From: Solirubrobacter deserti
Lineage (GTDB): Bacteria > Actinomycetota > Thermoleophilia > Solirubrobacterales > Solirubrobacteraceae
Direction of reading: 5' to 3'
NCBI RefSeq assembly: GCF_003344625.1
Contig: NZ_QPKJ02000002.1
Coordinates: forward strand, 558,001 to 622,000
DNA length: 64,000 bases
Under the pieces are notes generated by a model. It saw only the letters and a list, made by a program, of their open reading frames with translations. It made no database searches and was not told where the DNA came from. Shown here piece after piece: positions 54,918 through 62,779 of this stretch. Position numbers and translations under genes: made by a program. The stretch's first letter is position 1. Each line of letters begins with the position of its first letter.

Positions 54918-56119
54918 CCCGCCGCGATGGCGCGGCGCAGGGGCGCCGGGACACGCAGGGCGTGCAGGCGCGGAACCGGCGCAGGCTCGCGCTCGGAGAC
55001 GGGCTCTTCGGCGACGACCGCGAAGCACGCCTGGACGACGCGCGGGTCGAAGCGGGTGCCGGCGGCGTTCTCGAGCTCGACCAGCGCGTCGGCGTGCGAG
55101 AGCTCGGGGCCGCCCTTGGCGGTCAGCGCGGACCAGGTGTCGGCGACCGCGACGATGCGCGAGGCGATCGGGGTCACCGAGCCGCGCAGGCCCGCGGGGC
55201 CGCCCCCGCCGTTCCACCACTCACCGACGTGTCCGGCCTCCCAGGAGGCGCGAGACGGGTCGCGGAGGGTCTGGCGCGCGTAGGCGATCGGGTCGCCGGC
55301 GTCGGCGCGACGGGCGAAGGCCAGCTCGGTCACGCGGAGCAGGTGGCGGCGCTCGGCGCGATCCAGCCCCAGGTGGAGGGCGAGCGCGTAGGCGTAGCGA
55401 CGCGTCGCGGCCAGCGGGTCCAGCGCCGCGACCGGACGCGTGCGTGCGGCCAGGAACAGCGCGGTCTGCGGGACCACCGCCACCAGCGCGAACAGCGCCA
55501 GCGACAGCACGCCGACCAGCGGGTACAGCAGCACGGTGATGCCCGCGAGCGTGAGCATCACGATCGTGGCGGGCGCCGTGTCGGCGATGATCTGCGGGCC
55601 GGCGGTCCAGCGGTGGCCCAGGTACAGCGGCGCGTAGAGCGCCGGGCCGACCGAGATCTGCGTGACCATCATGACCATGCCGGCCGCCAGCAGCCACGGG
55701 AGCGCCTCGAGGCCCAGGGTGGACGCCGAGACGCCGGCCGCCGACAGCAGCGCGGCGCCCGCAAGCGCTTCCCAGCCGAAAGCGGCGACGTTCGCCAGGT
55801 TGCCCTGGCGGACGATCCGCTCCCGGCGTATCAATCCGCCGATCGCGAGGGGCAGCACCGCCACCAGGAAGGCGGGGAACGGCCCCATCAGGACCAGGGT
55901 GATCAGCACGAGCTCGAGCGCCGCGTCGAACGAGAGGCCGTTCGGCATGGTGATCTCCGTGACGTCTGCGATCACCGCCAGCGCCAGCAGGACGAACAGC
56001 AGACCAGGCTGGTCCCACGAGGACGGCGGAGCGAGCCACACGAAGGCGGGCACAAGGGCAACCGCCGCCGCGCCGTGTACAGCGAGCGCAACCCGTGGGC
56101 GTGTGATCCGGTTCGACAC
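54914..56119 (-). CDS. Multi-pass membrane protein with degenerate HD-GYP domain
   Basis: About 401 residues if started at the GTG at 56119 (TATACG about 12 bases upstream); in-frame codons extend to 56272, so the start is unsure. The N-terminal 240 residues have seven or eight helices. The C-terminal 160 residues align with the end of HD-GYP phosphodiesterases (GHVGEWWNGGGGPAGLRGSV for the HHE-x-x-DGxGYPxGL stretch, then RIVAVADTWSALTAKGGPEL and GTRFDPRVVQACF), but the HD dyad, the HHE histidine pair and the GYP Tyr are missing. It should not hydrolyse cyclic di-GMP; a sensory or binding role is possible. Confidence 0.75.
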   Translation of the reverse strand: MSNRITRPRVALAVHGAAAVALVPAFVWLAPPSSWDQPGLLFVLLALAVIADVTEITMPNGLSFDAALELVLITLVLMGPFPAFLVAVLPLAIGGLIRRERIVRQGNLANVAAFGWEALAGAALLSAAGVSASTLGLEALPWLLAAGMVMMVTQISVGPALYAPLYLGHRWTAGPQIIADTAPATIVMLTLAGITVLLYPLVGVLSLALFALVAVVPQTALFLAARTRPVAALDPLAATRRYAYALALHLGLDRAERRHLLRVTELAFARRADAGDPIAYARQTLRDPSRASWEAGHVGEWWNGGGGPAGLRGSVTPIASRIVAVADTWSALTAKGGPELSHADALVELENAAGTRFDPRVVQACFAVVAEEPVSEREPAPVPRLHALRVPAPLRRAIAAG

Positions 56120-56297
56120 GAGTGCGCGCAAGCGTATACGCCGCAGGGGCGGTATGGCCGTGCGGATTGGTAGGTGATTCAGCGCGCAGGTAAGCGCGGC
56201 GACAAAGGCGCTTAGCACTTGACGTGGCCCATGACCCCTCCCCCCGTGTTCGGTTCCCCCGAAAAGCGCCAACGCGCCATAAGTCGGAAGTTACTCA

Positions 56298-57497
56298 TCA
56301 GACGCGTGTCGCCGGATTCGTGAGCGGTATGCGTCCAGACAAAATCAACGCACCCGCTGCGGGCGCGATTCCGGCCAGAGCACACGTGGCTGCGAGCCAG
56401 AGGCCCGCCACCGGTCCGGACGCGTCGCTGAGCGCCCCCGCGGCGGCCGCTCCGAGCGCCAGTCCGCTGTTGTTGGCCGTCACCAGCCAGCCGAACGTCC
56501 GCGTGCCTGAACCGCGCGGGGCGAGGCGGCCGACGAGCAGATACAACGACGCGAACAGGGCTCCAAGAGCGATTCCCGGCACGACCAATACTGCACCGAG
56601 CAGCACGAGTTGTGTCGCGAACAATGTTGAGACCGCCAACCCGACGGCCATCAGTCCCTGCGAGACGACGACCCGGCGCCGGATCGTCCCGAGCACGACC
56701 TTCCCCGCCAGCAGGCTGCCGGCGACCGTGCCGACCGCCATCGCGGCCTCCAACGCGCCGGCCGCGGCCGGATGCCCGCGCTCGGTCGCCGCCGCCGGGA
56801 GCGCGATGTCCAGTGCGCCGAGCGCCGCCGCCGTCGGTAGGAAGGCGACGAACACGAGCCACAGCGAAGCCGGGATCGGCGGCGAAGGGCCCGTACGCGC
56901 GGCCGGCGCGCGCGCCAGCGAAGTCCGCCCGGCCACGAACGCACCCGCGACCAGCGCTCCCGCGCACACGCCCAACGCCAGACCGGGCGAGCCGACCAGC
57001 ACGAACACCGAGACGAGCAGCGGCGAGACGATCAGCGCCGCCTCCTCGCCGGCCGCGTCCAGCGCGTGCACGCGCTGCTGGAGCTCGCCTTCGTCGGCCA
57101 GCCCGCTCCAGACCGAGCGTGCGAACGGGCCCAGCGGCGGAGCGAACAACCCTGCGAGGCCCGCGAGCGCCACGAACGCCCACGACGGCCCGTCCAGCGC
57201 CCCGGCCACCACGACCAGGGCGACCGAAGCCGAGCAGGCCGCCGCGAGCGCGGCGAGCGCTCCCGGGCCGTGGCGGTCCACGATCCGGCCGCGCACGGGC
57301 GCGAACGCCGTCGTGATCGCGAACGTCGCGACCAACGCGCCGGTGATCGCGATCGACCCGGTCTCGGCCGTCGCGAAGAGCACGAAGCCGAGCCCGAGTG
57401 CGTTGAAGGCGAAACGGCCGCACAGCGAAGCGAGCAGCAGATCACGGATCGGCCGCTTTGCTAGGACAGCGCCGTAGCCCCCGCTGGTGTCCCGCAC
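56298..57497 (-). CDS. MFS transporter
   Basis: 399 residues, 12 helices; loop 2-3 reads FAPVRGRIVDRHGPGALAAL, the A-motif, and the second half begins SLWLVFVAFLPTAAALGALD. No specific subfamily recognised; it resembles the small actinobacterial MFS-1 exporters. It begins 18 bases after the end of the upstream GH-type gene on the same strand, so the two may be one operon. Substrate unknown. Confidence 0.83.
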   Translation of the reverse strand: MRDTSGGYGAVLAKRPIRDLLLASLCGRFAFNALGLGFVLFATAETGSIAITGALVATFAITTAFAPVRGRIVDRHGPGALAALAAACSASVALVVVAGALDGPSWAFVALAGLAGLFAPPLGPFARSVWSGLADEGELQQRVHALDAAGEEAALIVSPLLVSVFVLVGSPGLALGVCAGALVAGAFVAGRTSLARAPAARTGPSPPIPASLWLVFVAFLPTAAALGALDIALPAAATERGHPAAAGALEAAMAVGTVAGSLLAGKVVLGTIRRRVVVSQGLMAVGLAVSTLFATQLVLLGAVLVVPGIALGALFASLYLLVGRLAPRGSGTRTFGWLVTANNSGLALGAAAAGALSDASGPVAGLWLAATCALAGIAPAAGALILSGRIPLTNPATRV

Positions 57498-57515
57498 GCC
57501 GGGATAAGCGTACGC

Positions 57516-58631
57516 CTAAGTCCGGCAGCGCCGCGCGTCGCCCAGCGGCTTCGCGCACCCCTGGAGCCGGCGGGCGACCCGCCGGAAAACCGCCAGCGCC
57601 GGCGCGTCCACGAGCGTACCCGCACGCAGTCGGCGCAATCCGCTGTAGTCGAATCCGCTCGAGGTGATCCCCTCGGTCGAGAGCCACGTGTACCAATAGA
57701 CGCGGTCGAGCCTGTAGCGCCGCCGCGCCTGCGCGATCAGCTCCAGGCCCAGCTCGAGCCGCTTGGCCTGCCCGGAGTCGGTCGTCGAGAAGTCGCCCTC
57801 CTGCTTGGTCTTGCCGACGCCGGCGGGCCACGAGAGCTCCGTCAGCCAGATCGGGCGCGTCGCGCCCTTGTTGCGCTCCATCACGCGCCGGATGATCTTC
57901 ACGATCCGGATCACGTTCTTGGGCTTGCCGGTGTACGGATGCAGCGCGACGACGTCGAAGCTCGCGCGCGCGCCCGCGTCGTAGAGCGCCTGCAGCGCCT
58001 TCCAGCTCTCGTTCGGCAGGCCCGCCAGGACGGTGGTCGAACCGGGGTCGGCGGCGTTCAGCGTCCGGTGCGCGACCTTGAGCAGCGCGGCGTAGGACGG
58101 CGCCCAAGGCGCGACGTTCCAGTACCGCATCAGGTTCGGCTCGTTCCAGATCTGCCATGCGCGAATCGGCTGCTTGACGACCTCAGGGTGCTCGGCCCAT
58201 AACGAGCCGTTGGGCCCATAGCGCGTGACGAGTGCGGTCAACAGACGGGCGAAGTCGGCCGCGTCACGCGGGGGAGAGGCCGGATCGCCGGGGTTTAGGG
58301 CGGCCCAGGCCGGCGTGCCGTGGACGACCGGCAGCACGCCGAGGCCGCGCTTGGCCGCCGCCAGCACGAGCTGGTCCTTGACGGAGAAGTCGAACGCCTC
58401 GGGTCCGGTCGGCTGGATGGAATGCCAGTAGAACGCGGTCCGTACCGCCTCCACGCCGCTTGAAGCCATCCGGTCCCATTCGCCCGCCGCGTGCGCGTAC
58501 CCCGGGTCGTTGAGCGGCCCGTCCACCGTCACGCCGAGCCACCCGCGCGGCACGAGGCGGTCGGCGGCGCTCGCGCTGGCGGGCGTGAGCAGGAGGACCA
58601 AGAACAGGACGAATGTGGCGGTTGCGCGCAT
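57516..58631 (-). CDS. Secreted clan GH-A glycoside hydrolase
   Basis: 371 residues from ATG 58631 with signal peptide MRATATFVLFLVLLLTPASA. A (beta/alpha)8 barrel with acid/base Glu in RAWQIWNEPNLM (WNEP, clan GH-A) and nucleophile Glu in PIWLTELSWP. WLGVTVDGPLND, AVRTAFYWHSIQP and VLPVVHGTPAWA are strands typical of GH39/GH5-like xylosidases or endo-glycanases; the exact family is uncertain. It probably trims a surface or environmental polysaccharide. Divergent, 24 bases, from the glycosyltransferase gene. Confidence 0.8.
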   Translation of the reverse strand: MRATATFVLFLVLLLTPASASAADRLVPRGWLGVTVDGPLNDPGYAHAAGEWDRMASSGVEAVRTAFYWHSIQPTGPEAFDFSVKDQLVLAAAKRGLGVLPVVHGTPAWAALNPGDPASPPRDAADFARLLTALVTRYGPNGSLWAEHPEVVKQPIRAWQIWNEPNLMRYWNVAPWAPSYAALLKVAHRTLNAADPGSTTVLAGLPNESWKALQALYDAGARASFDVVALHPYTGKPKNVIRIVKIIRRVMERNKGATRPIWLTELSWPAGVGKTKQEGDFSTTDSGQAKRLELGLELIAQARRRYRLDRVYWYTWLSTEGITSSGFDYSGLRRLRAGTLVDAPALAVFRRVARRLQGCAKPLGDARRCRT

Positions 58632-58655
58632 GCGGGTACGTAGGATGGCGCGTTC

Positions 58656-59831
58656 ATGCCGCGCGTCGCTCTGATTCACGACTTCCTTCTGGACCTGCGA
58701 GGCGCGGAGCGCGTCTTCGCGGCCATCTGCGACGCCTGGCCGGACGCGGACGTCTTCACCGCCGTCTACGACGAGAAGGGCACCGAAGGGCGCTTCGCCG
58801 CGCGCCACCCCCACGCGTCCTTCCTGCAGAAGCTGCACCCGACGTCGAACACCTTTCGCCCGCTGCTCCCGCTCTACCCGCACGCGGTCGAGTCGCTGGA
58901 CCTGCGCGGCTACGACATCGTCGTCTCCAGCTCGAGCGCGTGGGCGCACGGCGTGCTGGTCGACCCCGGCGCCGTGCACGTCTGCTACTGCCACAACCCG
59001 TTCCGCTACGCGTGGTCCGAGCGCGAGGCGACGCTCGCCGCCCGCAGCCCGCTGACCCGTCCCGCGCTGCGGCTGCTGCTCTCGCGCTGGCGCCAGTGGG
59101 ACTGGATCGCGGCCCAGCGCGTCGACGCCTACGTCGCCAACTCGACGATCACCCAGAAGCGCATACGGCGCTACTTCGGCCGCGAGTCGACGGTCCTGCA
59201 CCCGCCGGTGGAGCTCAGCCGCTTCTCACCCGGCCCGGTCGGGGACCACTACCTCGTGCTGGCGGAGCTGATGGCGCACAAGCGCATCGATGTCGCCATC
59301 CGCGCCTTCAACGCGCTCGGCCGGCCGCTCGTGGTCGTGGGGGACGGGCCGGAGTACCGCCGCCTGAAGCGGCTCGCCGGCCCGACCGTCCGGCTGACGG
59401 GCCGGCTGTCGGACAGCGAGGTCGCCGATCTGCTGCGCACGGCGCAGGCGCTGGTGGTCACGGCGGAGGAGGAGTTCGGGATCGCGGCGGTCGAGTCGCT
59501 GGCGAGCGGCCGGCCCGTGATCGCGCTACGTGCGGGCGGTGTTCTCGAAACGGTCACAGAAGGGGTGACCGGAACCTTCTACGACGATGGGGACGACCCG
59601 AAGGCGCTCGCGGAGGCCGTCTCGAGCTTCGATGTGGCGCGGACGCACTCGTCCACTTGTGTGACATCGGCACACAGGTTTGGAGTCGAGCGATTCCAGG
59701 AACGACTCCGGACGATCGTCACAGAAACGGCCGCAAAGGGCGGCACAGCGCGAGAAATAGAGCGTCCGCTCGGCGGGCTCTTGCCTACGAGAGTCTCACG
59801 GCGGGGCGCAGAATCCATGAGGAGCCGTTAA
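58656..59831 (+). CDS. Glycosyltransferase family 4 (WbaZ-like)
   Basis: 391 residues from ATG with TAGGAT nine bases upstream. RVALIHDFLLDLRGAERVFA, CYCHNPFRYAWSEREATLAA (family signature of the WbaZ/mannosyltransferase-like group) and the E-x7-E block EEEFGIAAVESLASGRP are clear. It likely transfers mannose or a related sugar to a lipid-linked oligosaccharide. The C-terminal 60 residues (from HSSTCVTS) lie in less GC-rich DNA than the rest. A 303-base gap follows. Confidence 0.88.
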   Translation: MPRVALIHDFLLDLRGAERVFAAICDAWPDADVFTAVYDEKGTEGRFAARHPHASFLQKLHPTSNTFRPLLPLYPHAVESLDLRGYDIVVSSSSAWAHGVLVDPGAVHVCYCHNPFRYAWSEREATLAARSPLTRPALRLLLSRWRQWDWIAAQRVDAYVANSTITQKRIRRYFGRESTVLHPPVELSRFSPGPVGDHYLVLAELMAHKRIDVAIRAFNALGRPLVVVGDGPEYRRLKRLAGPTVRLTGRLSDSEVADLLRTAQALVVTAEEEFGIAAVESLASGRPVIALRAGGVLETVTEGVTGTFYDDGDDPKALAEAVSSFDVARTHSSTCVTSAHRFGVERFQERLRTIVTETAAKGGTAREIERPLGGLLPTRVSRRGAESMRSR

Positions 59832-60134
59832 ATCTCTCCCCTCGTGGGCACAATCAGCGTAACCCTGTGGCATTCTTTGGGTTGTCTGTTGTGCGCGGGC
59901 GTCCAGCCTGCGCCCTGATCTCGCCGCAACGGTCACAAGCTTAGCGGGAGATCGGGACCTCTCCGGAGGGACGGCCGTGAATGTCTGCGGCGTTCCACCT
60001 CGAAGAGACTCCAGCTTGCCGGGTCCGGTCGTGTGTCGTGGGGCCCGAACAAGGTGGTTGCGGAAACAAGTAACTTAGCCTATAATTCCTACTGCCCCGG
60101 TAGGACTTGAACTGACTCTTGGAAGGACCCCCAA
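59832..60134 (+). other. Leader/promoter region upstream of the sigma-factor gene
   Basis: A 303-base gap with lower GC than its surroundings. It holds the sigma promoter at its right end and, at 59977-60078, a possible 33-codon frame with GGAGGG eight bases before a GTG; that peptide is Arg-rich and matches nothing I know. Short imperfect dyads (GCGCGGGCGT-CCAGCCTGCGC near 59892) are present. I see no known riboswitch. Confidence 0.5.
60058..60086 (+). promoter_or_regulatory. Strong housekeeping promoter of the sigma gene
   Basis: TTGCGG (60058-60063), exactly 17 bases, then the full consensus TATAAT (60081-60086). It is the best promoter in the window. The start site near 60093 would leave a leader of about 42 bases before the CTG start codon. 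Confidence 0.8.
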
Positions 60135-61010
60135 CTGAGCACCATCACCGACACCCCACGCCGCCGCGACACCGAGCACGAGGTCGACCCGACCCTGGAC
60201 TCGCTGCAGCTGCTCCTGCGTGAGGCTGGCCGGTACCCGCTGCTCAAGCCGAGTGAGGAGATCGAACTCGCCAAGCGGATCGAGCGCGGAGACCTGGCAG
60301 CCAAGGAACGCATGATCAACTCCAACCTCCGCCTGGTGGTCGCGAACGCGCGCCGCTATCAGGGCCAGGGCCTCGCCCTCGGTGACCTGATCCAGGAAGG
60401 GATGCTGGGGCTGATCCGCGCCGTCGAGAAGTTCGACTGGCGCAAGGGCTTCCGGTTCTCGACGTACGCGACCCTCTGGATCCGTCAGGCGATCCAGCGC
60501 GGCCTCGAGAACACCAGCCGGACCATCCGCCTCCCCGTCCACGTGGCGCAGCGCTCCCGTAAGGTCGGTCGCATCGAGCGTGAGCTCACCACTCGCCTCG
60601 GTCACGAGCCGTCCGACGAGGAGATCGCGTCCGCCGCGGACCTGCCGCTGGAGGACGTCATCGAGATCCGCAAGGCCGACCGCGCGGTGGTCAGCCTCGA
60701 CAAGCCGGTTGGCGACGACGGCGACACCGCCTTCGGCGACCTGCTGGCGATCGAGACCCCGGCCGTGGACGAAGAGGTCCACGAGGCGCTGAAGTCCGAG
60801 ACGCTCCTGAACGCCATCGCCGAGCTCCCCGAGCCCGAGCGTGACGTCATCGAGATGCGCTTCGGTGCCGGCGACCGTGAGCCGCAGACGCTGTCGCAGG
60901 CCGGCCGCAAGCTCGGCGTGTCGACGGAGCGGGCCCGCCAGATCGAGGAGCGCGCCCTCAAGCGCCTCTCGCAGCGGCCGGAGCTCGTCGCCCTGCGCGA
61001 AGCCGCCTAG
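60135..61010 (+). CDS. Primary-like (group 1/2) sigma-70 factor, CTG start
   Basis: 291 residues if started at CTG 60135: GGAAGGA lies seven bases upstream, an in-frame stop is at 60108, and no ATG, GTG or TTG occurs in frame until 60312, which would cut off region 1.2. Region 1.2 DSLQLLLREAGRYPLLKPSE, region 2 with RLVVANARRYQGQGLALGDL, IQEGMLGLIRAVEKFD and FRFSTYATLWIRQAIQRGL, region 3 LPVHVAQRSRKVGRIERELT, region 4 LSQAGRKLGVSTERARQIEE. No region 1.1, so likely a group 2 (SigB/HrdD-like) alternative sigma recognising housekeeping-type promoters. Confidence 0.9.
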   Translation: MSTITDTPRRRDTEHEVDPTLDSLQLLLREAGRYPLLKPSEEIELAKRIERGDLAAKERMINSNLRLVVANARRYQGQGLALGDLIQEGMLGLIRAVEKFDWRKGFRFSTYATLWIRQAIQRGLENTSRTIRLPVHVAQRSRKVGRIERELTTRLGHEPSDEEIASAADLPLEDVIEIRKADRAVVSLDKPVGDDGDTAFGDLLAIETPAVDEEVHEALKSETLLNAIAELPEPERDVIEMRFGAGDREPQTLSQAGRKLGVSTERARQIEERALKRLSQRPELVALREAA

Positions 61011-61814
61011 TCACGAGTTGCGTCGTACCTTCAAGGCCGCCGCGAGCTGTTGTCGCTCGCGGCGGCCTTTGTACGTTCTGAGGGCGAACGTGAGGATCTG
61101 AGCGGCGGCGTCGCGCCGCGCCGCGCGGCGCCCGAGCGTGCGCTCGATCACGTCGTGCCGGTTCTGCGCAAGCTGCAGGAACGGTTCGTGCTCGATGCTG
61201 TGACCGCCTGTATGGGTGACCGCCAGGTCGGTGTGGAGGTAGGTGCGCAGGCCGCGGTTACGGGCTTGGAGGCACAGGTCCATGTCCTCCGCGAACAGGT
61301 GGATGCGTTCGTCGAAGCGGATCAGGTGCGTGGGGGCGGCGACACACGCCGCGATCACCCAGCCGACCGTGCGCGGCGTCGCGGACCGGTACGGCTCGGC
61401 GCGCACCGGGGCGAACGGCAGCAGGGCGGGGATGAAGGCGCCGACCGTGCCCGGGAGCGGGTGGGCGCTGCGCTGCACGCTGCCGTCCTCGTTGAGCAGG
61501 CGGGGCGCGTGCAGGCCGGGCTGGGTGGCTCGTCGCGCGAGCTCGGGGAGGACGCCGTGCTGGTCGATCGCATCCGGGTTCAGGAGCACGGTCGTGGGGT
61601 GCGTCACGTGGGTGAGCGCGAGGTTGTTGGCGGCGCCGAAGCCGGGGTTGTCGCGGCGCTCGATGACGTGCGCGCCATGGTCGCGGGCCAGCTGCGCGCC
61701 GCCGTCGTCGGGGCCGACGTCGACGACGATCAGCTGAGGCGGGTTGATCGTCGGCAGCAGCCGCTCCAGGTGGGGCCGGGAGCGGTGCAGGACGATGACG
61801 GCGGCCCAGGTCAC
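61011..61814 (-). CDS. Glycosyltransferase family 2
   Basis: 267 residues from a GTG that overlaps the stop of the upstream gene (GTGA). Fold GT-A: AAVIVLHRSRPHLERLLPTI, VVDVGPDDGG, NPGFGAANNLALT and LLNPDA (the metal-binding DXD-like site), ending with FAEDMDLCLQARNRG; these are rhamnosyltransferase/WcaA-like segments. Likely adds rhamnose or another deoxysugar to a surface glycan. The sigma gene's terminator hairpin lies inside its 3' end. Confidence 0.87.
   Translation of the reverse strand: MTWAAVIVLHRSRPHLERLLPTINPPQLIVVDVGPDDGGAQLARDHGAHVIERRDNPGFGAANNLALTHVTHPTTVLLNPDAIDQHGVLPELARRATQPGLHAPRLLNEDGSVQRSAHPLPGTVGAFIPALLPFAPVRAEPYRSATPRTVGWVIAACVAAPTHLIRFDERIHLFAEDMDLCLQARNRGLRTYLHTDLAVTHTGGHSIEHEPFLQLAQNRHDVIERTLGRRAARRDAAAQILTFALRTYKGRRERQQLAAALKVRRNS
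61033..61069. terminator. 14-bp hairpin after the sigma-factor gene
   Basis: Arms 61033-61046 and 61056-61069 are exact inverted repeats around a nine-base loop, starting 23 bases after the sigma stop and followed by a short T-rich stretch (TTTGT). It is encoded within the 3' coding end of the convergent glycosyltransferase gene. Confidence 0.7.
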
Positions 61815-62755
61815 CCGAGGACGGCGCCGAGGCGGGCGACGCTGTCGCGGACGTCGACGGCGCGCTGTCTCGGGTCGCCGGGGTCCTCGAGCGCTTCGCG
61901 GATCTTGGTGACCGCTTCGTCGACGTCGCCGGGGGTGTAGAGGCCGCGGTCGAGGATCTCGAGCGGGCCCGCGGCGGCGGGCGCGACGACCGGCCGGCCG
62001 GACGCCAGCGCCTCTACGAGCACGAGGCCGTAGGGCTCCCGGTCGGCGCAGTGGAGCAGCACGTGGTGCTCCTGCAAGGCGCGGTGCATGTCGGTGCGGC
62101 CCGCGAAGGTGACGTTCGGCGGAGGGTCGAGCTCCGGCATGGGGTCGCCGGGGAGCGGCTCGCCGGCGAACGTGAAGCGTGCGTCGGGCATCCGGCGGGC
62201 GATCGCGACGGCCAGATCCGGGCGCTTCCACGGCACGAGTGCGCCCGCGATCAGGACCTTGGGCGGGCCGTCGGGCAGTGGCGTGGGGACGAACACGTCG
62301 AGGTCGACGCCGGGGTGCAGGATCGTGGCCTCGAGCGCAAGGTCGTCCGCGACCGCCTGGGAGGCGGCGACGACGACGTCCGAGCGCTTCGTGGTGGCGC
62401 GGACGGCGCCGCGCAGCGCGGGGGAGTCGAAGAGGTCGTGGTGCACGGCGATCCGGCGCGTGTTGGGCACGGCCGCGACCGCCATCACGGCCTTGGCGCC
62501 CCAGGCGACGAGCGTGGACGGCTTGAGCTTCGTCAGCTCGTAGGTGAGGCCGAGCGTGCCGGTCGCGCTCTTGGCCAGCCCGCGGTCCTGGAGCGGCACG
62601 TGGTCGATCCCCGCGGCGTGCAGCTCGTCCGCGAGCGGCCCGGGCGGGCACGCGACCCGCAGCGGCCGCTCGAGCCGCGTCACGCAGTCCAGCAGCACGC
62701 GTTCGGCGCCGCCGAGGACGCCGGCGTAGGAGGCGAAGAGCACAGGCTCGGTCAT
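61811..62755 (-). CDS. Glycosyltransferase family 4
   Basis: 314 residues: LFASYAGVLGGAERVLLDCV at the start, IAVHHDLFDSPALRG, VVAASQAVADDLALEATILH at the domain boundary, VLIAGALVPWKRPDLAVAIA and the C-terminal EPYGLVLVEALASGRPVVAP (E-x7-E). No signal or membrane segment. Coupled to the downstream GT2 gene by overlap. Part of the surface-glycan set at this end of the window; it is divergent, 24 bases, from the flippase gene. Confidence 0.87.
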   Translation of the reverse strand: MTEPVLFASYAGVLGGAERVLLDCVTRLERPLRVACPPGPLADELHAAGIDHVPLQDRGLAKSATGTLGLTYELTKLKPSTLVAWGAKAVMAVAAVPNTRRIAVHHDLFDSPALRGAVRATTKRSDVVVAASQAVADDLALEATILHPGVDLDVFVPTPLPDGPPKVLIAGALVPWKRPDLAVAIARRMPDARFTFAGEPLPGDPMPELDPPPNVTFAGRTDMHRALQEHHVLLHCADREPYGLVLVEALASGRPVVAPAAAGPLEILDRGLYTPGDVDEAVTKIREALEDPGDPRQRAVDVRDSVARLGAVLG

Positions 62756-62779
62756 CGGGCGCCACTAGCATCGCGCGTC

